A stretch of DNA of 64,000 nucleotides from an uncultured Clostridia bacterium (lineage in GTDB: Bacteria > Bacillota > Clostridia > Lachnospirales > Lachnospiraceae): contig CANDNA010000006.1 of the NCBI GenBank assembly GCA_947385955.1, forward strand, positions 1 through 64,000. The letters run 5' to 3'. The notes beneath the pieces were generated by a model. The model did no database searches. It was not told the DNA's origin and saw only the letters and a program-made list of their open reading frames with translations. Numbering within the stretch: position 1 is the stretch's first letter; every line of letters starts with the position of its first letter. Positions 36,727 to 45,364 of the stretch are shown here, piece by piece. Both the position numbers and the translations under genes were made by a program.

Positions 36727-37221
36727 TTACATCATACTTGTAGCGCCTACCAGCAGCATGTTCAGCACAAAAAAAACTGCTGCAATGACCAGGAAACCAA
36801 CAAATGCAATAATTACCTTTGTATTGTTTTTCTGAAGTGCTGCGGATATGTATACCGTACTCAGTACAGCACCGATTGCCAGGCAGAGCAGCCCGCCGAA
36901 GAACCAGCCTCCGATCACACTGATTGCAACCAGCACCCATACCCATGCAGGAATGCTTGTCATGGGTTCATAAGCGGAACCGTCATCCTGATAAGTCCCG
37001 TTTACTGCCAGTCTGCTCTTATTGCCGATCATAACCACGTGACAGTTAGCGCCCGGGAAGTCTACAGAATAATCCACCAGATTGATAAACCAATTGCTGG
37101 ATTTCACTCTGTAAGTATTGGTGTCCACCGAAATTTCCGGACCGCCGAATGCTCTTGTCCTGCATCTGATTGTGTGACTCATTCCGTTGCTGTCAGAAAT
37201 CGTCCATGAATTACTAGCCAT
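36727..37221 (-). CDS. Hypothetical membrane protein with N-terminal beta-rich domain
   Basis: 164 residues. About 85 soluble residues (SWTISDSNGMSHTIRCRTRA, WFINLVDYSVDFPGANCHVV) are followed by three hydrophobic segments. Family not recognised. The start at 37221 has GGAGAAAGAG upstream; the extension to 37293 lies before this site. Transcribed from the promoter at 37343-37371 together with the DUF4190-like gene. Confidence 0.75.
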   Translation of the reverse strand: MASNSWTISDSNGMSHTIRCRTRAFGGPEISVDTNTYRVKSSNWFINLVDYSVDFPGANCHVVMIGNKSRLAVNGTYQDDGSAYEPMTSIPAWVWVLVAISVIGGWFFGGLLCLAIGAVLSTVYISAALQKNNTKVIIAFVGFLVIAAVFFVLNMLLVGATSMM

Positions 37222-37342
37222 CTCACTCTTTCTCCTTTTCCTCATTAAAATTACGGTACAAAGCAAAGCTGCTTTCCCGCTCTGTATCTGCAAAACCCTT
37301 TACTCCCATCACTTTGGTCCCGCATACAGTATAACTTCATCT

Positions 37343-37371
37343 ATTTTACAAAAAGCAGCCTGCTTTGTCAA
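37343..37371 (-). promoter_or_regulatory. Sigma-A promoter overlapping the dapA 3'-end hairpin
   Basis: On the minus strand TTGACA (37366-37371), a 17-bp spacer and TAAAAT (37343-37348). The spacer contains AAAGCAGGCTGCTTTTT, a compact hairpin with U tract that would also terminate dapA transcripts. One short segment thus appears to serve as terminator for one unit and promoter for the next. Confidence 0.75.
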
Positions 37372-37376
37372 TATAT

Positions 37377-38267
37377 TCAGCCTTTTCCAATGCCAAATTC
37401 TTTCATGGCTTTTTCCAGTTTTTCCGCATGTGCCGGTTCCATTTCAGACAGCGGCATCCTGAGTATTCCTTCATCCCTTCCCTGCAGCTTCAACGCCATC
37501 TTGACCGGAATCGGGTTCACTTCACAAAACAGGGCATCCACCAGTGGAATGGCATCCAACTGGATCTTCAGGCTGCCTGCCAGGTCTCCTTCAAAAAATC
37601 TGGCACACATATCATGGGTCTGTCTGGGCGCCACATTGGAAAGCACGGAAATCACCCCAAGTCCGCCCAGGGCAAGCAGCGGAACCACCTGATCATCATT
37701 GCCGGAGTACAGTTCCACACATCCGTCCGCCAGAGACATCAGTCTGGCAACCTGGGAAATATTGCCGGAAGCCTCTTTCACTCCCACAATATTCTCTACC
37801 TCCCGGCAGAGTCTGACTACTGTCTCAGGTGCAATATTCGTACCTGTCCGGCTGGGTACATTGTAGAGAATCATGGGCAGAGAAACCGAATTTGCAATGG
37901 TTTTGTAGTGATAATACAAACCGTTCTGTGTGGCCTTATTATAATAGGGCGATACCACCAGCAGGCCGTCCACACCGGCCTTTTCCGCCTCCTGGGAAAG
38001 ATATACTGCCGTTTCCGTACAGTTGGAACCTGTACCGCCAATCACCGGAATCCGGCCATTTACCTGCTTTACGCAATACCGGATCACATCCAGATGCTCT
38101 TCATGGCTGAGTGTAGAGGACTCTCCTGTTGTCCCGCATACAATGATCGCATCTGTACCATTGGCGATCTGATATTCCAGCAGTTCTGCAAACCTTTCAT
38201 AATTGACCGAACCGTCCTGATGAAACGGCGTGACAATCGCTACGCCTGCGCCTTTGAATAATGCCAT
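37377..38267 (-). CDS. dapA: 4-hydroxy-tetrahydrodipicolinate synthase
   Basis: 296 residues, TIM-barrel aldolase. CGTTGESSTLSHEEH is the pyruvate-binding region, YNVPSRTG carries the catalytic Tyr, and VKEASGN the Schiff-base Lys. It condenses pyruvate and aspartate semialdehyde, the first committed step of lysine/DAP synthesis. Controlled by the lysine riboswitch at 38407-38573. A TAAGGAGG ribosome-binding site precedes the start. Confidence 0.97.
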   Translation of the reverse strand: MALFKGAGVAIVTPFHQDGSVNYERFAELLEYQIANGTDAIIVCGTTGESSTLSHEEHLDVIRYCVKQVNGRIPVIGGTGSNCTETAVYLSQEAEKAGVDGLLVVSPYYNKATQNGLYYHYKTIANSVSLPMILYNVPSRTGTNIAPETVVRLCREVENIVGVKEASGNISQVARLMSLADGCVELYSGNDDQVVPLLALGGLGVISVLSNVAPRQTHDMCARFFEGDLAGSLKIQLDAIPLVDALFCEVNPIPVKMALKLQGRDEGILRMPLSEMEPAHAEKLEKAMKEFGIGKG

Positions 38268-38290
38268 ATTCTTTACCTCCTTATGTTGAT

Positions 38291-38354
38291 TATCTTTTCA
38301 CAGGGAAACAATTCACTTTAACGCTTTACAGCAGTAAGGGCTTTCCTATGAAAA
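38291..38354. repeat. Structured repeat, copy 2, between riboswitch terminator and dapA
   Basis: Shares with 18429-18490 the core ACTTTAACGCTTTACAG and the following CTTTCCTAT. The flanking arms differ in sequence but remain complementary (TTTCACAGGGAAA against TTTCCTATGAAA, with a bulge). The paired but changed arms suggest selection on structure. Confidence 0.55.
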
Positions 38355-38389
38355 AAAAGCTGACTCAACAGCATACAGATGAGCCAGCT
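38351..38389 (-). terminator. Riboswitch-controlled terminator upstream of dapA
   Basis: AGCTGACTCA (38358-38367) pairs with TGAGCCAGCT (38380-38389) with one G-U-type position; minus-strand RNA ends in eight U residues. It sits 18 nt after the lysine aptamer, as expected for transcriptional attenuation. Confidence 0.9.
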
Positions 38390-38406
38390 CAAACTTCTGT
38401 CTTTAC

Positions 38407-38573
38407 GATAGCGCCCCATCTGTAATCAGATGACAGTCATACATCTCTTAAATGTATGCCCAAGATAAAATCCTCATGGAAATCCCATCTTTCGGCATAT
38501 TCCCCTTTCACTGCCCCTCACCTGTGCCTGACACATCAGAAAAGCTACTTATGAAATACGCAACCTCTATCTT
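38407..38573 (-). ncRNA. Lysine riboswitch (L-box)
   Basis: The minus-strand RNA has the L-box consensus blocks in order: AGATAGAGGTTGCG with ATAAGTAGC, then GTGAAAGGGGAATATGCCGAAAG, represented here by the GTGAAAGGGG and GCCGAAAG elements, then GGGCATACATTTAAGAGATG with GACTGTCA, and a closing GGGGCGCTATC that pairs with the 5' GATAG. Lysine binding should promote the downstream terminator and reduce dapA transcription. Confidence 0.93.
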
Positions 38574-38592
38574 TCTTTTCGTGAATATATTT

Positions 38593-38621
38593 ATCATAGC
38601 AGACAACACCCCGGCTGTCAA
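38593..38621 (-). promoter_or_regulatory. Consensus promoter of the lysine riboswitch-dapA transcript
   Basis: TTGACA at 38616-38621 and TATGAT at 38593-38598 on the minus strand, 17-bp spacer. The start point would fall about 12 nt before the aptamer. Confidence 0.9.
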
Positions 38622-38654
38622 CGATGTCATGCCTTAAAATAATCCCTGCGCCTT

Positions 38655-39143
38655 TTAAAAGTCCGCACCAATCCGGCACACCTCATCCGCCAGCCTGCCA
38701 ACACAGTCATACAGTCTGGCCCCGGTGAGAACCACTGCCATTTCCCCGGTCTTTTCTTCCAGAATAGAAAGCATTTCCTCCTCTGTGATAATGCCCCTGT
38801 CCAAAAGTTCCAGCACGCCGTCCAGAATCAGCAGATCACATTCCCCTGTACGCAGCACCTTTCTGGCATAGTGCAGACCGTTTTTGATGTTCTGTATCTC
38901 TTCCTTTTGATGTTCCGGAGACAACTCACCAAACTCCTCTCCCGACTTCTCAAATCTGAAAAACCGGATCTCCGGTTCAAGCCGTTTCAGAAAGACGCTG
39001 TCCTTTAACCGCCGTCCCTTCATAAAACGGATCACCATTACCTGCTTTCCCTCATCGGCAGCCAACAGTGCTTTTCCAAGCACAAACATAGTTGTTTCCG
39101 CTCCCTTGCCGACGCAGATGCCTGTTTTCTTTCCCTGCTCCAT
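38655..39143 (-). CDS. CobA/BtuR-like corrinoid adenosyltransferase homologue with altered P-loop
   Basis: 162 residues of the CobA_CobO_BtuR fold: VMVIRFMKGRRLKDS, ARKVLRTGECDLLILDGV and VVLTGARLYD match the family core. The nucleotide loop is abnormal. Where CobA has GxGKGKTTA, this protein has VGKGAETTM, so the usual P-loop Lys is absent. It may have lost adenosyltransferase activity or have another role. No cobamide genes are nearby. The start at 39143 has AGGAGG 5 nt upstream; an in-frame ATG at 39227 precedes it. Confidence 0.8.
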   Translation of the reverse strand: MEQGKKTGICVGKGAETTMFVLGKALLAADEGKQVMVIRFMKGRRLKDSVFLKRLEPEIRFFRFEKSGEEFGELSPEHQKEEIQNIKNGLHYARKVLRTGECDLLILDGVLELLDRGIITEEEMLSILEEKTGEMAVVLTGARLYDCVGRLADEVCRIGADF

Positions 39144-39260
39144 GTATTCCTCCTGTAAGCAGACACTTTCTCTGCTGCATATTGCCTGTATTTCATGAAG
39201 CATAGCATAGATAACAGTGGAACGCAAGTAAGTTACTGATTTTTATAATATGCTGCCCGT

Positions 39261-39905
39261 TTATGCCTCCTCTTCTTCCTCTCCCGCCAGCTCCAGTTTG
39301 CTCACGGATACCTCATAGGCAATCCTTTTTTCTGTCATCTCTTCCGAAATCTTTTTCATATATTCCCTGCTCTGAATCCTGCCCCAGACAAGACATCTGG
39401 AACCCACGGTAAAGCTGCTGACATATCTGGCATTTCTGCCCCAGCAGATGCATGGTATGTAATCGGATTTTCCGTAGGGCCTGTTGACCGCAAGCAGCAA
39501 ATCCGCAATTTCCCTGCCAAGAGGAGTTTTCCGGTAAACCGGCTCTTTGCAGATATAACCATCCAGAAAGATCTGATTGGTCTTTGCACTCTCCTCAATC
39601 ACATCCATAAATTCAATTTCCCTGGCAAATACAGAAAGCACCAGCTTGTTTTTCTTTTCCTCATGTCTGTTATAAGAACGAAACTGTCCCGTCACGCACA
39701 GATTTCTGCCTTTGTAGTCCTCGCTTACATCCAGCAGCCGTTCCGATACCATAACCGGAATCACATCGTAAGATTCGCTGAGGCGGGCCACTTCCACATC
39801 CACCATATAGAAACCTTCCCCAAATATTTCATGACTGAATGTAAAATCCCCAATCACTTCACCCATGATTGTCACCTGGTTGTTTTCAATTACCTTATCT
39901 GTCAT
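39261..39905 (-). CDS. Single-stranded DNA-binding protein with two OB-fold domains
   Basis: 214 residues. An N-terminal OB-like domain (VTIMGEVIGDFTFSHEIFGE, NLCVTGQFRSYNRHEEKKNK) is followed by a second (NQIFLDGYICKEPVYRKTPL, YIPCICWGRNARYVSSFTVG, LVWGRIQSREYMKK). The acidic tail GEEEEEA resembles an SSB tip but lacks the terminal DDDIPF-type motif. Such double-OB proteins occur in Lachnospiraceae chromosomes beside the canonical SSB; a specialised role is likely but unknown. Confidence 0.8.
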   Translation of the reverse strand: MTDKVIENNQVTIMGEVIGDFTFSHEIFGEGFYMVDVEVARLSESYDVIPVMVSERLLDVSEDYKGRNLCVTGQFRSYNRHEEKKNKLVLSVFAREIEFMDVIEESAKTNQIFLDGYICKEPVYRKTPLGREIADLLLAVNRPYGKSDYIPCICWGRNARYVSSFTVGSRCLVWGRIQSREYMKKISEEMTEKRIAYEVSVSKLELAGEEEEEA

Positions 39906-40086
39906 CTTTGTTCTCCCTTCTTACGTTTAAGAATTTTTTCCAGTAATGTACTACTATGTATATGATATTTTTTACAGCTTAGAACCGTTATCGACCGCAG
40001 GATTCGACACTGCCTGTCGCCTGTCGTCAGTTTGCGTCAGGGCCGCCGCTCTGCCCGGTGATCCTGCTTCCTTTCTTTTCGCATAC

Positions 40087-40115
40087 TTGCAACTTTTTTC
40101 CTGTAATGCTATAAT
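40087..40115 (+). promoter_or_regulatory. Sigma-A promoter for typA
   Basis: TTGCAA (40087-40092) and TATAAT (40110-40115), 17-bp spacer, about 43 bp before the start codon. The leader contains the perfect dyad TGTCCC-TGGGACA near 40132-40146. Confidence 0.85.
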
Positions 40116-40158
40116 GTGCGGATGTATAAGTATGTCCCTGGGACATCAGGAGGAGATT

Positions 40159-41994
40159 ATGAAACAGACAAGAAATGACGTAAGAAACGTAGCTATTATT
40201 GCCCATGTGGATCATGGCAAAACCACACTTGTAGACGAGCTTTTAAAACAGAGCGGTGTTTTCCGGGAAAACCAGGAAGTGGCAGAACGGGTTATGGATT
40301 CCGGCGATATTGAACGGGAACGCGGCATCACCATCCTTTCCAAAAATACGGCTGTTATGTATAAAGGGACAAAAATCAACATTATCGACACCCCCGGACA
40401 TGCGGACTTCGGCGGGGAAGTGGAACGTGTCCTGAAAATGGTAAACGGTGTCATCCTGGTGGTAGACGCTTTTGAAGGAGTTATGCCCCAGACCCGCTTT
40501 GTCCTGAAAAAGGCGCTGGAATTAAACCACCCTGTCATCGTCTGCATCAATAAGATTGACCGTCCGGAGGCGCGTCCGGAAGAAATCATAGATGAAGTGC
40601 TGGAACTGTTTATCGATCTGGAAGCCAATGAAAAGCAGCTTGACTGCCCGTTTGTCTTTGCTTCCGCCAAAGAGGGGACTGCCACACTGGACCTGGACAA
40701 TGAAAACGGCAATATGAGCCCGCTTTTTGAAACCATCCTGAATTATATCCCCGCTCCGGTAGGGGATCCGGATGCCGGAACCCAGGTGCTGATCAGTACC
40801 ATTGACTACAATGAATACGTGGGGCGCATCGGCGTGGGAAAGGTGGACAACGGCTCTGTCTGCGTGGGACAGGAAGTGGTCATCGTCAATCATCATGAAC
40901 CGGACAAGCAGCAGAAAGTCAAAATCAGCAAGCTGTATGAATTTGACGGCCTGAATAAAGTGGAAGTGAAGGAAGCAAAGTTTGGCTCTATTACGGCAAT
41001 TTCCGGTATTTCCGATATCCGTATCGGAGATACGCTCTGCTCCCCGGAACAGCCAAAACCCATCCCCTTCCAGAAAATTTCCGAACCTACCATTGCCATG
41101 CAGTTCAATGTGAACGACTCCCCGCTGGCAGGTCAGGAAGGCAAATACGTTACCAGCCGTCATCTGCGGGACAGACTGATGCGGGAGCTGAATACGGATG
41201 TCTCCCTCCGGGTGGAGGAAACGGATACCACGGAGAGCTTCAAGGTATCCGGACGGGGTGAACTCCATCTGTCCGTCCTGATTGAAAATATGCGCCGGGA
41301 AGGTTATGAATTTTCGGTCAGCAAGGCGGAAGTCCTTTATCATCTGGATGAAAACGGCAAGAAGCAGGAGCCTATGGAACAGGTCTATGTGGATGTGCCC
41401 GAAGAATTTTCCGGAACTGTCATTGAAAAGCTGAGTATCCGAAAAGGAGAACTGGTGAATATGAAACCACTGACCGGAGGCTACACCCGTCTGGAATTTT
41501 CCATTCCCGCCAGGGGCCTGATCGGATACCGGGGGGAATTTCTCACCGATACAAAGGGAAACGGTATTATGAATTCCGTCTTTGCAGGCTATGGTCCCTA
41601 TAAGGGTGACATCCAGTACCGGAAACAGGGTTCCCTGATTGCTTTCGAAGCCGGGGAAGCCATCACCTATGGCCTCTACAACGCCCAGGAAAGGGGGACT
41701 CTCTTCATCGGGCCGGGAGAAAAAGTATACGCCGGCATGGTCATCGGCCAGAACGGCCGCGGAGAGGATATCGAGCTCAACGTATGCAAGACAAAGCATC
41801 TGACCAACACCCGCTCTTCCAGCGCGGACGAAGCGCTCCGCCTGACCCCTCCCAGAATCCTGAGCCTGGAGCAGGCGCTGGAATTTATCGATACGGATGA
41901 ACTGCTGGAAATTACACCGGACAGCCTGCGGATCCGCAAAAAGATTCTGGACCCTACGCTGAGGAAACGGTCTGCCATGAAAAAACAGGCATAA
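40159..41994 (+). CDS. typA: Ribosome-associated GTPase TypA/BipA
   Basis: 611 residues. The GTPase domain has AHVDHGKTTLVDELL (G1), RGITI (G2), DTPGHADFGGE (G3) and NKIDRP (G4); EF-G-like domains III and V and the BipA-specific C-terminus (RKKILDPTLRKR) follow. It acts in 50S assembly under stress, especially cold. The start at 40159 is set by AGGAGG 5 nt upstream. Upstream in-frame codons from 39946 precede the promoter and are not translated in this gene. Confidence 0.97.
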   Translation: MKQTRNDVRNVAIIAHVDHGKTTLVDELLKQSGVFRENQEVAERVMDSGDIERERGITILSKNTAVMYKGTKINIIDTPGHADFGGEVERVLKMVNGVILVVDAFEGVMPQTRFVLKKALELNHPVIVCINKIDRPEARPEEIIDEVLELFIDLEANEKQLDCPFVFASAKEGTATLDLDNENGNMSPLFETILNYIPAPVGDPDAGTQVLISTIDYNEYVGRIGVGKVDNGSVCVGQEVVIVNHHEPDKQQKVKISKLYEFDGLNKVEVKEAKFGSITAISGISDIRIGDTLCSPEQPKPIPFQKISEPTIAMQFNVNDSPLAGQEGKYVTSRHLRDRLMRELNTDVSLRVEETDTTESFKVSGRGELHLSVLIENMRREGYEFSVSKAEVLYHLDENGKKQEPMEQVYVDVPEEFSGTVIEKLSIRKGELVNMKPLTGGYTRLEFSIPARGLIGYRGEFLTDTKGNGIMNSVFAGYGPYKGDIQYRKQGSLIAFEAGEAITYGLYNAQERGTLFIGPGEKVYAGMVIGQNGRGEDIELNVCKTKHLTNTRSSSADEALRLTPPRILSLEQALEFIDTDELLEITPDSLRIRKKILDPTLRKRSAMKKQA

Positions 41995-42044
41995 CTGCAT
42001 TTGCGTATTTTCTATTGCTTTATCACATACAGGAGGATTGTCAT

Positions 42045-43037
42045 ATGATCTATACAGCCGCTGAAAACCGTTATCAGACTATGGAGTATGTACGCTGCGG
42101 CAGCAGCGGTCTGAAACTGCCGGCTCTTTCCCTGGGATTCTGGCACAATTTCGGTATACACAATGATTACGGGGTCATGAAGCAACTCTGCTTCACCGCA
42201 TTTGACAATGGCATCACCCATTTTGACCTGGCCAATAACTATGGCCCGGAATACGGCCGCGCAGAACAGAATTTCGGACAGATTTTCAAAGAAGCCTTCC
42301 GCCCCTACCGGGATGAACTGCTGATCAGTACCAAGGCCGGATATGACATGTGGGACGGCCCTTACGGTAACTGGGGCAGCCGCAAATATCTGCTGTCCAG
42401 CCTGGATCAGAGCCTGACACGTATGGGCCTGGATTATGTGGATATTTTCTATCATCACAGAATGGACCCCCAGACCCCGCTGGAAGAAACGATGGGCGCT
42501 CTGGATCAGGCTGTCAAAAGCGGGAAGGCACTGTACGCCGGCATTTCCAATTATGACGGGCCGACCATGCAGAAAGCATCTGCCATCCTCCGGGATCTGC
42601 ACTGTCCTTTCGTGATCAATCAGAACCGCTATTCTATCCTGGATAGGACGATAGAAGAAAACGGATTGAAACAGACAGCCTGCACGGACGGAAAAGGCAT
42701 CATCGCCTTCAGCCCGCTGGCCCAGGGACTTCTTACCGACAAATATCTGCATGGCATCCCCAAAGACAGCCGTATCGCAAAAGACGGCCGTTATCTGCAC
42801 AAAGAAGCGCTGTCAGAAGAAACGCTCCGTAAAATACAGGCGCTGAATCATCTGGCTGCCCAACGGGGAGAGACATTGGCCCAGATGGCACTGAGCTGGG
42901 TGTTAAAGGATGCACAGATTACAAGCGTTCTGATCGGCGCGTCCAGGCCGGAGCAGATACTGGAAAATCTGAAAATACTGGGACACTGTGAATTTTCAGA
43001 AGAAGAACTGAAGGAAATCGACCGGATCACTGCATGA
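42045..43037 (+). CDS. Aldo/keto reductase (YghZ/GAP-reductase-like)
   Basis: 330 residues, AKR TIM barrel. The catalytic tetrad is visible: Asp in FDLANNYGP, Tyr in the same NNYGP, Lys in LISTKAGYD, His in IFYHHRMDPQTP. C-terminal NADPH-binding block TSVLIGASRPEQILEN. Closest to the L-glyceraldehyde-3-phosphate/methylglyoxal-type reductases. The start at 42045 has AGGAGG 8 nt upstream. It follows typA by 50 nt. Confidence 0.92.
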   Translation: MIYTAAENRYQTMEYVRCGSSGLKLPALSLGFWHNFGIHNDYGVMKQLCFTAFDNGITHFDLANNYGPEYGRAEQNFGQIFKEAFRPYRDELLISTKAGYDMWDGPYGNWGSRKYLLSSLDQSLTRMGLDYVDIFYHHRMDPQTPLEETMGALDQAVKSGKALYAGISNYDGPTMQKASAILRDLHCPFVINQNRYSILDRTIEENGLKQTACTDGKGIIAFSPLAQGLLTDKYLHGIPKDSRIAKDGRYLHKEALSEETLRKIQALNHLAAQRGETLAQMALSWVLKDAQITSVLIGASRPEQILENLKILGHCEFSEEELKEIDRITA

Positions 43038-43129
43038 AACCGTCATGACCATCCGGGAAATCAGAAAAATCCCGATGCAGGAAAAAGCCGGCACAGAATC
43101 TTTATAGAAAGATATAAAAGAAAGATCTG

Positions 43130-43179
43130 GCGAAAAGCTGCGGAAAATTGTACTGTTCCGTTGGCTTTTCGCTCTTTTT
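43130..43179 (+). terminator. Terminator after the aldo/keto reductase gene
   Basis: GCGAAAAGC (43130-43138) pairs with GCTTTTCGC (43164-43172), extended by CGGAA/TTCCG inside, then TCTTTTTA. Convergent with the membrane-protein gene that ends at 43232. Confidence 0.85.
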
Positions 43180-43231
43180 ATAGCATGTAATTAAAATATC
43201 ACATCTTTTCTCTCCTGTAAAGGAGAAAAAA

Positions 43232-43843
43232 TTAACCTTTTCCGTCCCTTCCATATCGTATCGGTTCCGACATATGTACATTAAAAAAGGAAATCGCCGG
43301 TCCCATACCAAAAGCAGACACCAGTGTGCCCACACCCACCACTGCGCCCAGCCCAAACCCGATGGCTGCCGCGATCAGATCGCAGGTCACTCTGACAAGA
43401 AAAAATTTCCACTGTTTTCTCTGCGAAATACACAGCGCTATGGCATCATAAGTGGATACTCCCAGGTCTCCCACATAATACAGCGAAGATGCCATACACA
43501 GCAGCACCACGCCTGCAATCAGCAGTACCGCCCTTGCCGGGACAGAATCCGCAAACGGCGGCCTGTTCCACAGCCAGGTGGAGAAATCCACCATATACCC
43601 CAGCAGAAAAATATTGATAAAAGTACCCAGCCCGATCTTTTTCCGGTCTGCCAGGAATACCCCCACCAGCATCAGCAGATTCAGCAGCATATAAAACGTG
43701 CCAAAGGAAATGGAGGTATGCCTGCAGACACCATGTGCAAATACCTGAAACGGGTCCATACCAAAAGCGGATGCATTGAACATTCCCACTGCAAACCCGC
43801 TTAGCAGCACACCTGCTGCCGTCATCACAATGCGTTTTTTCAT
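43232..43843 (-). CDS. YczE/YitT-like integral membrane protein
   Basis: 203 residues with five to six membrane segments and the YczE pattern (AAGVLLSGFAVGMFNASAFG, DPFQVFAHG, LGDLGVSTYDAIALCIS, VGVGTLVSAFGMGPAISFF). Function of the family is poorly known; YczE affects surfactin production in Bacillus. The ATG overlaps the hemL stop (ATGA), so it is translated from the hemL message. Confidence 0.85.
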   Translation of the reverse strand: MKKRIVMTAAGVLLSGFAVGMFNASAFGMDPFQVFAHGVCRHTSISFGTFYMLLNLLMLVGVFLADRKKIGLGTFINIFLLGYMVDFSTWLWNRPPFADSVPARAVLLIAGVVLLCMASSLYYVGDLGVSTYDAIALCISQRKQWKFFLVRVTCDLIAAAIGFGLGAVVGVGTLVSAFGMGPAISFFNVHMSEPIRYGRDGKG

Positions 43844-45120
43844 TTTCCCGTTTCCTCCCTGTGAAAGCACCGGATACATGCTATGGTCTTTTCCAGATCT
43901 TCCTGACTGTGGGCTGCCGATACAAACATAGCTTCAAACCGGGAAGGCGCCACATAAATGCCATGCTCCAGCATATGCCCGAAATAAGCCGTATAAGCCT
44001 CTGCATCAGACAGCGCCGCACTTTCATAATCCCGCACCGGCCGGTCCGTAAAAAACGGGCTGAGAAGCGAACCGATCTGATTCACCCGGATTCCTTTACA
44101 GCCGCGGAAAGCGTCTGCCAGAAGCGCCGCCTTTTCTCCGATCTCCCTGTAAATTTCCGGATGCTCCATCAAAACAGACAATGTGGCAATCCCTGCCGTG
44201 GTGGCGATGGGATTGCCGGACAGCGTACCGGCCTGGTACACACTGCCCAAAGGCGCCACACAGTCCATAATTTCTTTTCTGCCCCCATAGACGGCAAGCG
44301 GCATTCCCCCGCCCACAATCTTTCCGAGTGTGGTCAGATCCGGCCTCACTCCATAATATTCCTGTGCACCGCCCAGGCCCAGACGGAACCCGGTGATGAC
44401 TTCATCAAACAAAAGCAGACTTCCGTACTGCTCCGTGATCTCCCGCAAAAATGCCAAAAAGCCTTCTTCCGGCAGTACCACTCCCATATTGGCCGCCACC
44501 GGTTCCACGATCAGACAGGCGATCTGATCCCCAAAGGCCCGGAAAATATCCGTTACCGACTGCCTGTCATTGTAGGATGCCACCAGCGTATGCTCTGTAT
44601 AAGAGGCAGGTACGCCCCCGCTGTCCGGCACGCCGCCTGTCATTGCCCCGCTTCCCGCCTTTACCAGCAGGCCGTCAGAATGCCCGTGATAGCATCCCCT
44701 GAACTTGACGATCTTATCCCTGCCTGTATAGCCTCTGGCTGCCCGGACGGCGCTCATCACAGCCTCTGTACCGGAACTGACCATTCTGACTTTTTCCATA
44801 GACGGCATACAGTCGCGGATCAGCCCTGCAAGGTGCACCTCCTTTTCTGTAGGCGCTCCAAAAGTCAGCCCCTCCGTCACAGCCTTTTGCACCTGTTCCA
44901 CCACTGCCGGATGGGCATGCCCCAATATGCCCGGTCCCCAGGAACAGACATAATCAATCCATTCATTTCCGTCCGCATCCAAAAGCCGGTCACCCTTTGC
45001 ACTTCTGATAAACAGCGGGGTACGCCCCACACTGCGAAATGCCCGGACAGGACTGTTCACGCCTCCGGGCATCAGGGTACACGCTTCCTGATACAACGCC
45101 TCCGATTGTTTTATATTCAC
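43840..45120 (-). CDS. hemL: Glutamate-1-semialdehyde 2,1-aminomutase, GTG start
   Basis: About 426 residues, class III PLP aminotransferase fold: MPGGVNSPVRAF, VSSGTEAVMSAVRAARGYTG, LLFDEVITGFRLGLGGAQ and TLGKIVGGGMPLAVYGG (PLP Lys). It makes 5-aminolevulinate in the C5 tetrapyrrole route. A GTG at 45120 has GGAAGG 4 nt upstream, so it is preferred over the ATG at 45135 that lies before this site. No other tetrapyrrole gene is in the window. The 244 bp upstream show no further gene. Confidence 0.93.
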   Translation of the reverse strand: MNIKQSEALYQEACTLMPGGVNSPVRAFRSVGRTPLFIRSAKGDRLLDADGNEWIDYVCSWGPGILGHAHPAVVEQVQKAVTEGLTFGAPTEKEVHLAGLIRDCMPSMEKVRMVSSGTEAVMSAVRAARGYTGRDKIVKFRGCYHGHSDGLLVKAGSGAMTGGVPDSGGVPASYTEHTLVASYNDRQSVTDIFRAFGDQIACLIVEPVAANMGVVLPEEGFLAFLREITEQYGSLLLFDEVITGFRLGLGGAQEYYGVRPDLTTLGKIVGGGMPLAVYGGRKEIMDCVAPLGSVYQAGTLSGNPIATTAGIATLSVLMEHPEIYREIGEKAALLADAFRGCKGIRVNQIGSLLSPFFTDRPVRDYESAALSDAEAYTAYFGHMLEHGIYVAPSRFEAMFVSAAHSQEDLEKTIACIRCFHREETGK

Positions 45121-45364
45121 GTTTCCTTCCTCCATGCGTCACTGTAAAATACCACAACAGAGTAAGCGTATCACATGTCCGGATGGAATACAAGCGGTAA
45201 CGGCTGCGCCATGATTCGGTTTTGGATGAACTCCGTACTGTTTGGTATATCAAAATTCCAGGCTGTCTGAATTCAGAAGAAAATACCTCCATCACTCCCT
45301 GTTTTTATACAAATGCACATTTTTAAGTAATTCAGGAGTAAAACGGAAAACTGTATGTTATTTC

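Noticed and set aside
40522-42000. 492-codon open frame on the minus strand
   Set aside because: It lies wholly opposite typA, whose GTPase motifs are unambiguous; the antisense product has no recognisable domain and no ribosome-binding site.
43861-45147. 428-codon open frame on the plus strand
   Set aside because: Antisense shadow of hemL; the sense frame has complete aminotransferase motifs.
44990-45295. 101-codon minus-strand frame upstream of hemL
   Set aside because: Overlaps the start of hemL in another frame, no family resemblance, and the region fits a promoter and leader.
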